From NCBI GenBank assembly GCA_003278735.1, contig QCDO01000003.1:1-64000 (forward strand): DNA of 64,000 nt. Direction: 5' to 3'. A model generated the notes under the pieces. It ran no database searches. It saw only the letters and a program-made list of their open reading frames with translations, and had not been told where the DNA came from. The stretch is from Prochlorococcus sp. AG-355-J09 (GTDB lineage Bacteria > Cyanobacteriota > Cyanobacteriia > PCC-6307 > Cyanobiaceae). Of the stretch, positions 57,879 through 64,000 are shown piece after piece; positions within the stretch are counted from its first letter, which is position 1, and each line of letters opens with the position of its first letter. The position numbers were made by a program, and so were the translations under genes.

Positions 57879-58862
57879 CTATATAGTCCCACTAATTAAA
57901 TGTTCAACTTTTTCAACTATTTGATGTGGTTGGATTATTGTCAAATTCTCAAGATTTCCATTATAGGGAGTTGGAATATCCTGACTAGATAATCTAATTG
58001 GTCGGGCATCAAGATCATCAAAACACTCTTCTGTTATCAAGGCAATTAATTCTGCACCAATACCTCCAGTCTTCATACATTCTTCAACAATGATTACTTT
58101 ATTAGTTTTTCTTATTGATTTTGAGATGGTTTCCATATCAAATGGTTTTAAACTTATTAAATCTATTAACTCAACATCTATCCCTTTTTTTTCTAATTCT
58201 TCAACAGCTTTAAGGGAGTGATGTCTCATTCTTGAATAAGTCAATAAAGTAATATCACCCCCTTCTTTTACAACGTCAGCCTGATCTAAAGCGCAAGTAT
58301 AATCACCCTCAGGTAATTCTTCAGACAAATTGTATAGAAGAACATGTTCGAAAAATAGAACCGGATTATCATCTCTTATAGCTGCTTTCATTAAACCTTT
58401 AGCATTTGTGGGCGTACTACATGCAACAATCTTTATGCCAGGAACTGCATGAAAATATGCTTCAAGTCTTTGACTATGCTCAGCACCAAGTTGACGACCA
58501 ACTCCACCAGGTCCTCGAACTACTGCTGGTATTTTATAATTTCCGCCACTTGTATATCTAAGCATACCCATATTGTTTGATATCTGATTAAATGCTAAAA
58601 GCAAAAAACCCATATTCATTCCTTCCACTATTGGTCTTAAGCCAGTCATTGCTGCACCCACAGCCATACCCGTAAAACTATTCTCTGCAATTGGAGTATC
58701 TAAGACTCTTAACTCTCCATATTTTTCATATAAATCCTTAGTTACCTTATAAGATCCTCCATATTGACCAACATCTTCCCCCATTACGCAAACATTTACA
58801 TCATTTGCCATTTCTTCATCAATTGCCTCTTTCAAAGCATTAAATAATAATGTTCCAACCAC
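57879..58862 (-). CDS. pdhB: Pyruvate dehydrogenase E1 component beta subunit
   Basis: The beta subunit of the thiamine-dependent E1 of pyruvate dehydrogenase, which makes acetyl-CoA. The 327-residue protein has the transketolase pyrimidine-binding fold with [16 protein letters not shown] near residue 27 and [16 protein letters not shown]. Later it has [20 protein letters not shown]. The start is GTG: the upstream frame closes within a few codons and no ATG precedes it. It is followed 3 bp later by secD. The E1 alpha subunit is not in this window. Confidence 0.95.
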   Translation of the reverse strand: MVGTLLFNALKEAIDEEMANDVNVCVMGEDVGQYGGSYKVTKDLYEKYGELRVLDTPIAENSFTGMAVGAAMTGLRPIVEGMNMGFLLLAFNQISNNMGMLRYTSGGNYKIPAVVRGPGGVGRQLGAEHSQRLEAYFHAVPGIKIVACSTPTNAKGLMKAAIRDDNPVLFFEHVLLYNLSEELPEGDYTCALDQADVVKEGGDITLLTYSRMRHHSLKAVEELEKKGIDVELIDLISLKPFDMETISKSIRKTNKVIIVEECMKTGGIGAELIALITEECFDDLDARPIRLSSQDIPTPYNGNLENLTIIQPHQIVEKVEHLISGTI

Positions 58863-58911
58863 AATTAATTACCTAATTAATCACATTTATAATCCTACCA
58901 CTTTAAATAAT

Positions 58912-59007
58912 TCAACCTCCTTCAGCGAAGGTTATGAGTAGTAATATTGATAAAATCATTCCTGGCGACAGCAAAAGGACTAAAAGGCCTAAGTCATGTA
59001 AAGACAT
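58912..59007 (-). CDS. Possible 31-residue single-helix membrane peptide
   Basis: An ATG-to-TGA frame of 31 codons encodes a peptide beginning MSLHDLGLL, with one hydrophobic segment interrupted by SPG and ending TFAEGG. It fills the gap between DUF3082 and pdhB. GC content is clearly higher than in neighbouring AT-rich spacers, and the sequence lacks the Lys/Asn/Ile bias of random frames here. The size and topology resemble tiny photosystem or cytochrome b6f subunits, but I cannot match it to one. No other gene explains this stretch. Confidence 0.55.
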   Translation of the reverse strand: MSLHDLGLLVLLLSPGMILSILLLITFAEGG

Positions 59008-59041
59008 TCAAAGAAAGTGTTTTCTTAATAATATTGGCAAT

Positions 59042-59344
59042 TCAACTTTTCTTCACAATAAAACTTCGAATAAATACAATAAAAAGACCTATACCTATAA
59101 AAGCAAAAGAAAAAGTTAGCAAAAAAGATAATCCAATTATTAATGTATTAATACTAGAGGAAATATTTTGGACTATTTCAGAAGAATTAGATGGTTTATG
59201 TACAGAAAAATAAATTGCAATTTTATTACTTAAAAAATAAAAAAATATAAATAATAAAAAACTCGTTAATGATCCAACAATAAAATTTATAGGTCCTTTT
59301 TCGGGAATATTTTTTTCAATATTCTCATTACTATTATCAGCCAC
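59042..59344 (-). CDS. DUF3082 membrane protein
   Basis: The 100-residue protein resembles the DUF3082 family of cyanobacteria. A polar N-terminus (about 20 residues, rich in Asn, Glu and Lys) precedes two hydrophobic helices (GSLTSFLLFIFFYFLSNK and IGLSFLLTFSFAFIGIGLF). Function is unknown. It follows ispE by 22 bp on the same strand and is the last named gene before pdhB. Confidence 0.8.
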   Translation of the reverse strand: MADNSNENIEKNIPEKGPINFIVGSLTSFLLFIFFYFLSNKIAIYFSVHKPSNSSEIVQNISSSINTLIIGLSFLLTFSFAFIGIGLFIVFIRSFIVKKS

Positions 59345-59366
59345 AATAGATTTTTATATAAAAAAT

Positions 59367-60302
59367 TTAAATGAATGTTATTCCCTTTTCAAGGAAAGTG
59401 CAAACCCATGAATCATAGCCTTTATCTTTAAATAATTTAGAATTTGCAGTTAATTCTTTTTTAGCAGTCTCTGTATCTTTAAAGAGTGCAAAGCATGTAG
59501 GGCCTGATCCACTCATTGAAAATGTGAGACAATTTTCTAATTTAGAAAGTAAATATAATGCCTGCTTTACAGAATCATTTTCATTTTCAACAACTAACTG
59601 CAAATCATTTTTAATAGATAAATGTTGATTATCAAAATTTAAGTTATTTAAACCATTATCTCTTAAATTTTTTCTTATGTTTCCAATCTTTTCTCTATCA
59701 TTAAGATATTGATCACAAAATCTATTACTATATTTTTTATAAGTTTCAGCAGTTGATACTGATACATTTGGATTTTTTAAAAGAATTGCTCCATATTCAA
59801 GGGTTGAATCTAATTTCTCCAAAATTTCGCCTCTTCCAAAACATAATTGAATACCACCATTTATAAAAAAGGGAATATCAGATCCTAAAGTTGATGCTAA
59901 TGAACATAAAGTTTCTTGATCTAATTTCAAATCCCATAAATTATTAAGACCAATTAATGTTGCTGCTGCATTACTGGATCCACCAGCTAATCCTGCGCCA
60001 ATTGGGATATTTTTTCTTAAAAATATATTCGCACCGTAATCTTTATTTGATTTTTTCCTTAATAGGTTTGCCGATTTAACAATTAAGTTATCATCAGATA
60101 GGCTTAAATCATTACAATCAGACTCAAGTTTAATTAAACCTTCATTATTAATTTCAAATTCTAAATAATCAGCAAGATCGATATTTTGCATAATCATTGC
60201 CAACTCATGAAATCCATCCTCTCTTTTACCAATAACTTCAAGGTGCAAATTTATTTTGGCAGGAGATTTTATATTAATTTTCTTTTTAGCAAAATCTTGC
60301 AT
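59367..60302 (-). CDS. ispE: 4-diphosphocytidyl-2-C-methyl-D-erythritol kinase
   Basis: IspE phosphorylates CDP-methylerythritol in the MEP isoprenoid pathway. It is the second MEP gene in this window, with dxs. The protein of about 311 residues is a GHMP kinase with KINLHLEVIGKREDGFHEL near residue 17, the phosphate loop IPIGAGLAGGSSNAAATLIGL near 95 and the C-terminal MSGSGPTCFALF. I chose ATG 60302 (MQDFAKKK), which leaves 13 bp to rsmA. An upstream in-frame start would overlap rsmA and add a non-conserved tail. Confidence 0.95.
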   Translation of the reverse strand: MQDFAKKKINIKSPAKINLHLEVIGKREDGFHELAMIMQNIDLADYLEFEINNEGLIKLESDCNDLSLSDDNLIVKSANLLRKKSNKDYGANIFLRKNIPIGAGLAGGSSNAAATLIGLNNLWDLKLDQETLCSLASTLGSDIPFFINGGIQLCFGRGEILEKLDSTLEYGAILLKNPNVSVSTAETYKKYSNRFCDQYLNDREKIGNIRKNLRDNGLNNLNFDNQHLSIKNDLQLVVENENDSVKQALYLLSKLENCLTFSMSGSGPTCFALFKDTETAKKELTANSKLFKDKGYDSWVCTFLEKGITFI

Positions 60303-60315
60303 ATACTTAAATTTT

Positions 60316-61140
60316 TTATTTTTTAATTTTAATACAATTTTCTGCAAGCTTAATCCATTGGTCAATTGAAATATCTTGTGGTCTTAAATTAAAACAAACT
60401 TTTGAAGATTCAGATAATTCATTTATCTCTTCATTTGAAAGTATTGAATTAAGTGTATTTCTAAGCATTTTTCTTCTTGAATTAAATGAAATTCGAAGAA
60501 GTTTATCTATATATTTTTCTAGACTAATATCTAATCTTAAATCATTTTTAATTGGTTCGAAAACTACTAAAGAAGAAAAAACTTTTGGAGGCGGACTAAA
60601 TGATGAAGGCGGTACATCACATATTCTTTTTATTTTTGATAAAAGTTGCATTCTTATACTAAGCGCACCAGCATTAGGACTACCTTCTTTTGACAAAATC
60701 CTATCTACAACGTCTTTCTGCATTAAAAATATTATTTTTTCGTAATTATAGTTTCTTATGATGCCTAATCGACCTATGAAAATATCCAATATTGGGCCAG
60801 TTATATTGTAAGGAATATTTGCAATCACTTTTGTAATCTTCTTATTAATCGAATCTAAATTTACAGAAAGAATATCCCCCTGCTGCAGTGAAAACTTATC
60901 ATTATTATTGAATTTTTCATTTAATAAATTTATTAAATCTTTATCTAATTCAATTGCATGTAATTTTTTAATTTCTGAATCTAACAACTTAGATGTTAAA
61001 GCTCCTTTCCCAGGACCAATTTCTAAAATAAAGTCATTTTCATTAAGAACAGCAATTTCTTTAATTTTTTCTAATATTTTTTTATTTACCAACCAGTGTT
61101 GTCCAAATCTTTTTTTTTGATGATAGTTTTTAGAATTCAT
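60316..61140 (-). CDS. rsmA: 16S rRNA adenine dimethyltransferase RsmA
   Basis: RsmA (KsgA) dimethylates two adjacent adenines in the 3' hairpin of 16S rRNA, a late quality step in 30S assembly. The 274-residue protein has [16 protein letters not shown] at the start and the SAM motif [15 protein letters not shown] near 40. The catalytic [12 protein letters not shown] lies near 105. [15 protein letters not shown] and the C-terminal helical domain follow. It begins the leftward run with ispE, DUF3082, pdhB and secDF. Confidence 0.96.
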   Translation of the reverse strand: MNSKNYHQKKRFGQHWLVNKKILEKIKEIAVLNENDFILEIGPGKGALTSKLLDSEIKKLHAIELDKDLINLLNEKFNNNDKFSLQQGDILSVNLDSINKKITKVIANIPYNITGPILDIFIGRLGIIRNYNYEKIIFLMQKDVVDRILSKEGSPNAGALSIRMQLLSKIKRICDVPPSSFSPPPKVFSSLVVFEPIKNDLRLDISLEKYIDKLLRISFNSRRKMLRNTLNSILSNEEINELSESSKVCFNLRPQDISIDQWIKLAENCIKIKK

Positions 61141-61196
61141 CTAAAAGATAAATAATATGTTTAAATTAAATATGAATTTATTTAATCCTTTATATC

Positions 61197-61529
61197 ATGA
61201 GCTTATCAAAAAAAAATTTAGATAAACTCAATAAATTTAAAAAAAAGAAAAATTTAAATAACGAAAATAAAAATATAAATAATTACATAAATATAACTAA
61301 TAATGATAATTTAATCACCAATTCACTTAATTCAGAAGATCCCAATAAAATTTTTTATTCGTTAATTGATAATTCAGAATCTTTAGAAGAGACTTCTAAC
61401 GTTAATAATTCACTAAGAAAAAGTGAGATTAATCTATTTAATATGAATTCTAAAAAAGATACTTTTTCCAATAAATTAACAACCGAAGAGGAACTATATG
61501 ATGAATTTAATTATCTTCTTGATGAATAA
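61197..61529 (+). CDS. Asn/Lys-rich hypothetical protein
   Basis: The 110-residue hydrophilic protein is rich in Asn, Lys and Ser, especially in the first 50 residues (KKNLDKLNKFKKKKNLNNENK). The C-terminus TTEEELYDEFNYLLDE looks more constrained. No domain, signal peptide or helix is visible, and it is probably partly disordered. It lies 20 bp upstream of rlmH on the same strand, which supports a shared transcript, and is divergent from rsmA. Confidence 0.65.
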   Translation: MSLSKKNLDKLNKFKKKKNLNNENKNINNYINITNNDNLITNSLNSEDPNKIFYSLIDNSESLEETSNVNNSLRKSEINLFNMNSKKDTFSNKLTTEEELYDEFNYLLDE

Positions 61530-61549
61530 TTAGTTTTTGATATTTACTT

Positions 61550-61966
61550 ATGATTCAGAGTAATAGATTAGCAATTTATGCTATCGGCAAAATCAAGAAA
61601 CTTTGGATTAGAGAGGGCATTAATCAATACAAAAAAAGAATGCCTGAACTTATCATTAATGAGTTAAAGACTTTTAATTTAAATAATCTTAGATCCAATA
61701 ACAATATTATTATCTGCCTAAGTGAAGAAGGAAAACAGTTTAATTCAATTGAACTATGTTCCTTACTCTTGAATTTTAAAAATAAAAAAATTAATTTCTT
61801 AATCGGTGATACTGATGGAGTTAGTTCAGATATAAAAGAAAAATCAGATCTTGTACTAAGCCTGTCTCCTTTAACTTTTCCTCATGAATTAGCTAGATTA
61901 ATCCTAATCGAGCAAATCTATAGAGCTATTTCTATATCAAACAACTCCCCTTACCATCGTTCTTAA
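61550..61966 (+). CDS. rlmH: 23S rRNA pseudouridine-1915 N3-methyltransferase
   Basis: RlmH is a SPOUT methyltransferase acting on pseudouridine 1915 of 23S rRNA in assembled ribosomes. The 138-residue protein has the trefoil-knot blocks [12 protein letters not shown] near residue 83 and [24 protein letters not shown]. It ends in the conserved NNSPYHRS. It is a normal length for the family (about 155), slightly short at the N-terminus. umuD follows after 99 bp with its own regulatory site. Confidence 0.95.
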   Translation: MIQSNRLAIYAIGKIKKLWIREGINQYKKRMPELIINELKTFNLNNLRSNNNIIICLSEEGKQFNSIELCSLLLNFKNKKINFLIGDTDGVSSDIKEKSDLVLSLSPLTFPHELARLILIEQIYRAISISNNSPYHRS

Positions 61967-62038
61967 AAAGATTAGATTCAATCTAAAATTAATCTATAAA
62001 AGTTTAATAACTAACTATTTTTTGATTTTTTTGCTATA

Positions 62039-62054
62039 TAGTACATATATACTA
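62039..62054 (+). promoter_or_regulatory. LexA (SOS) box of umuDC
   Basis: TAGTACATATATACTA is a near-perfect palindrome. The core AGTACATATATACT (62040-62053) differs at a single fixed base from the marine cyanobacterial LexA consensus AGTACWNWTGTACT as I recall it. It lies 12 bp before the umuD start and overlaps TATATA/TATACT stretches that could be the -10 element, so LexA binding would block transcription. The upstream TTGATT (62022-62027) could be the -35. Confidence 0.7.
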
Positions 62055-62065
62055 TTAATTTAATC

Positions 62066-62482
62066 TTGGATTCTTTTGATTCAACTACTAAAACATTTAA
62101 AATCCCCTTATTAACTGATTCGGTATCAGCAGGGTTTCCTTCTCCTGCAGATGACTATACAGAAGAAAATATTGATTTAAACGAACATTTAATATCTAAT
62201 CCTTTTAGCACTTTTTTTCTTAGAGTTAAAGGTGACTCAATGATAAATGCAGGAATTAAAGATAAAGACTTAATAATAGTAGACAAGAGCTTAACAGCCA
62301 GGCCAGGGAATATCATCATTGCAATGATAGACGGAGAATTTACAATAAAAAGATTATCTATAAAAAATAATGAATTATATTTAAAATCAGAAAATCATAA
62401 TTATCCTGATTTTAGATTTAAAAACCATATTGATGTACAGATATGGGGAGTTGTTATTTATTCAATACATAGCTATTTATGA
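62066..62482 (+). CDS. umuD: SOS-response peptidase UmuD
   Basis: UmuD is a LexA-like S24 self-cleaving protein; its processed form activates the UmuC polymerase. The 138-residue protein has the cleavage site at Ala22-Gly23 (SAGFPSPADDY), catalytic Ser58 (VKGDSMINAG) and Lys95 (FTIKRLS). These line up with Ser60/Lys97 of E. coli UmuD. There is no DNA-binding domain, so it is not LexA. The start is TTG; no ATG suits. It overlaps umuC by 4 bp (ATGA) and sits behind a LexA box. Confidence 0.94.
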   Translation: MDSFDSTTKTFKIPLLTDSVSAGFPSPADDYTEENIDLNEHLISNPFSTFFLRVKGDSMINAGIKDKDLIIVDKSLTARPGNIIIAMIDGEFTIKRLSIKNNELYLKSENHNYPDFRFKNHIDVQIWGVVIYSIHSYL

Positions 62483-63765
62483 GAATTTCAAATATTGATG
62501 CAATAGCTCTTATAGATGCTAATAATTTTTACGCGTCATGTGAACAAAACATTAATCCTCATTTGAGAAATAAACCAGTAGTAATTTTATCTAATAATGA
62601 CGGATGTATCATTGCAAGAAGCCCTGAAGCGCGAGCTTTAAAAATTAAAATGGGAACTCCGTATTTCAAGGTCAAAGAAAGACTAAATAAATTAGATGTA
62701 GCAGTCTTAAGCTCAAACTACTCGCTTTATGGGGATATGAGCAGAAGACTAATGAATTTACTGAAAAACTACTGTGAACAGATAGAAATTTATTCCATTG
62801 ACGAAGCATTCGTCTCGATTTCTAGACCTAATGATGAAAATCTATATCCTTGGGCAAGAAGCATAAGATCATTAATATATCAGAATCTAGGGATTACCAT
62901 AACAGTAGGAATAGGAGAAAATAAAGTAAGAGCAAAAATTGCTAATAAATTAGCTAAAAATATTGATTATTCAGCTGGAATATTTGATTTAGCTAGAACC
63001 GAAAATGAGAATAATTATTTGAAAAGAATTAGCATAGATAAGATATGGGGAGTCGGGAAACAAACCTCTAATTGGTTACAAAGTAAAGGTATTAAAAATG
63101 CGAGAGAACTAAGAGATATGGAAGAAAATGAAATCATTAAGAAATTAGGCATCGTAGGGAAAAGACTGCAATTAGAACTGAAAGGCCATAGATGCCTGCC
63201 CATAGAAAAAAACAAGAAATCAAAAAAAGAAATTCAGGTGAGCAGGAGTTTCGGCACGCCTATCACAAAATTAGAAGACTTAACTCAAGCACTGGCAACT
63301 CACGCAATAAAAGCCTCTGAAAAAATGAGAAGTCAGAATTTACAATCATCTAATATTAAAGTATTTGCTAGAACCAGTAAATATTCAAGTCAAAATTATC
63401 AAAGAAGTGCTCATAGAAAACTTACAAATGCGACAGATGACACAAACAATATTTTAAAAATAGTAGTTGAATTATCTAAAGAAATTTATAATCCCGAATA
63501 TAAATTCTCAAAAGCTGGTGTTTTAATGCAGGATTTAACAAATAGCGAATATTTACAGCAATCAGTTATCAATTACAAATCTCAGAAAGTATTAAAAAAA
63601 TCAACAAATCTTATGAAAACGATTGATTTATTAAATAAAAGATTTAATAACAATGCAATTACATGGGCTATTACAAAAAATCCACAAAGTTGGAAGATGA
63701 ATAAGAATTTCTTAAGTCGCTCATCTACAACTGATATAAAACAAATCCCAACTATAGTGAAGTAA
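62479..63765 (+). CDS. umuC: Error-prone DNA polymerase V subunit UmuC
   Basis: UmuC is a Y-family translesion polymerase. The 428-residue protein has catalytic residues in ALIDANNFYASCEQ near residue 11 and in IYSIDEAFVSI near 107. NNDGCIIARSPEARALKIKMG near 40 is the finger region, and IDKIWGVGKQTSNWL the helix-hairpin-helix. The C-terminal little-finger region and a UmuC-specific end (WKMNKNFLSRS) are intact. Overlap with umuD and the shared LexA box indicate an SOS operon. Confidence 0.95.
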   Translation: MRISNIDAIALIDANNFYASCEQNINPHLRNKPVVILSNNDGCIIARSPEARALKIKMGTPYFKVKERLNKLDVAVLSSNYSLYGDMSRRLMNLLKNYCEQIEIYSIDEAFVSISRPNDENLYPWARSIRSLIYQNLGITITVGIGENKVRAKIANKLAKNIDYSAGIFDLARTENENNYLKRISIDKIWGVGKQTSNWLQSKGIKNARELRDMEENEIIKKLGIVGKRLQLELKGHRCLPIEKNKKSKKEIQVSRSFGTPITKLEDLTQALATHAIKASEKMRSQNLQSSNIKVFARTSKYSSQNYQRSAHRKLTNATDDTNNILKIVVELSKEIYNPEYKFSKAGVLMQDLTNSEYLQQSVINYKSQKVLKKSTNLMKTIDLLNKRFNNNAITWAITKNPQSWKMNKNFLSRSSTTDIKQIPTIVK

Positions 63766-63775
63766 ACAAAATAGA

Positions 63776-64000
63776 ATGGAATTTATATTATTTTTGAGCA
63801 AATTAGATAAAGAGATTCTTAACTTATTAATGAAAGCAAACTACATAGTTGAAGAAAATAAAATTGAATGTCTATTAAACAAAGAAATAAAAGGGCTACA
63901 TAATTTTAAAGAAAATAAAATAATAATATGTACTGAAAATGCAAAAAGGAAAACAAATTTTAGAAATAAGAATCAACAACCAAATAAAGATAACTTCAAA
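63776..64000 (+). CDS. Partial hypothetical protein at window edge
   Basis: An ATG frame starts 10 bp after umuC and stays open to the last base, so the 3' end is missing. It begins MEFILFLSKLDKEILNLLMKA and continues as 75 Lys/Asn/Glu-rich residues with a single IIICTENAKRK patch. It may be the third gene of the umuDC transcript. I do not recognise it. Confidence 0.5.
   Translation, partial: MEFILFLSKLDKEILNLLMKANYIVEENKIECLLNKEIKGLHNFKENKIIICTENAKRKTNFRNKNQQPNKDNFK

Noticed and set aside
58920-58935. Hairpin CCTTC-AGC-GAAGG as a terminator
   Set aside because: It has a 5-bp stem with a 3-nt loop and no T-run, and it lies inside the micro-ORF coding sequence.
58947-59213. An 88-residue plus-strand frame opposite DUF3082 and the micro-ORF
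   Set aside because: It is antisense to the better-supported DUF3082 gene, has no recognisable domain, and its composition looks like the reverse of a membrane-protein gene.
61967-62038. Terminator after rlmH (TTAGATT/AATCTAA inverted repeat)
   Set aside because: The stem is short and AT-only, and no T-run follows it.
1-64000. Mobile elements, prophage genes, CRISPR arrays or toxin-antitoxin pairs
   Set aside because: No transposase, integrase, phage structural gene, regularly spaced repeat or toxin-like pair was found in the genes or spacers.

Overview
The window is a chromosomal segment of a free-living marine picocyanobacterium, most likely a high-light-adapted Prochlorococcus. The evidence is very low GC, AT-rich intergenic gaps that never exceed about 215 bp, tightly packed and often overlapping genes, and a cyanobacterium-specific gene set (psaK, psb28, HemJ, a GUN4-domain protein, DUF2499/DUF3593, DUF3110, DUF3082, DUF1995, long-form RibBA). 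The exact strain cannot be told from the sequence alone. About 67 protein genes and one tRNA (tRNA-Ser GGA) are visible. There are no insertion sequences, prophage genes, CRISPR arrays, rRNAs or long repeats.

Layout. 1-9.6 kb: ilvE and B12-dependent metH run leftward, with cobN (cobalt insertion into the corrin ring) divergent, then a PHP phosphoesterase and hemJ. 9.6-16.5 kb: uvrC, a flavin-reductase-domain protein, coaD, then a dense leftward operon dapF, cysteine desulfurase, DUF1995, PBP4-type carboxypeptidase. 16.6-24.5 kb: leuS, pgi, purN, argC, ribBA. 24.5-28.3 kb: a leftward protein-folding operon dnaK, dnaJ-like, DUF3110, cyclophilin. 28.5-36.7 kb: tRNA-Ser, a ferredoxin, an inositol-monophosphatase-family enzyme, hisZ, htpG, rpmB, an exported peroxiredoxin, DUF2499/DUF3593, psaK and dxs. 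36.8-45.2 kb: ilvA, scpB, yggT, a MazG-like hydrolase, pyk, an FtsX-type permease, a BioY-like protein, lspA and a DUF697 GTPase. 45.2-50.2 kb: a tiny membrane protein, a PLP decarboxylase, tadA, a serine/alanine-glyoxylate aminotransferase, and glnA with a candidate NtcA promoter and a strong terminator. 50.2-55.3 kb: methyltransferase, small conserved proteins, an RsbW-like ATPase, a GUN4 protein, mnmH/selU, psb28 and an AI-2E-type transporter. 55.3-61.1 kb: a long leftward run rsmA, ispE, DUF3082, a 31-residue micro-ORF, pdhB, secD, secF and a 60-residue membrane protein. 61.2-64 kb: an Asn/Lys-rich protein, rlmH, and umuDC behind a near-consensus cyanobacterial LexA box; a partial gene runs off the end.

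Most of the content is core metabolism: cofactor synthesis (B12, heme, CoA, riboflavin, isoprenoids), amino acids, carbon metabolism, and photosystem and membrane-protein biogenesis. I see no obvious novel multi-gene defence or mobile system. The items most worth a second look are micro-proteins in gaps usually left blank (58912-59007 and 45224-45361), an scpB whose conserved N-terminus extends past any canonical start codon, the SOS-controlled umuDC, and several uncharacterised cyanobacterial families in informative contexts.
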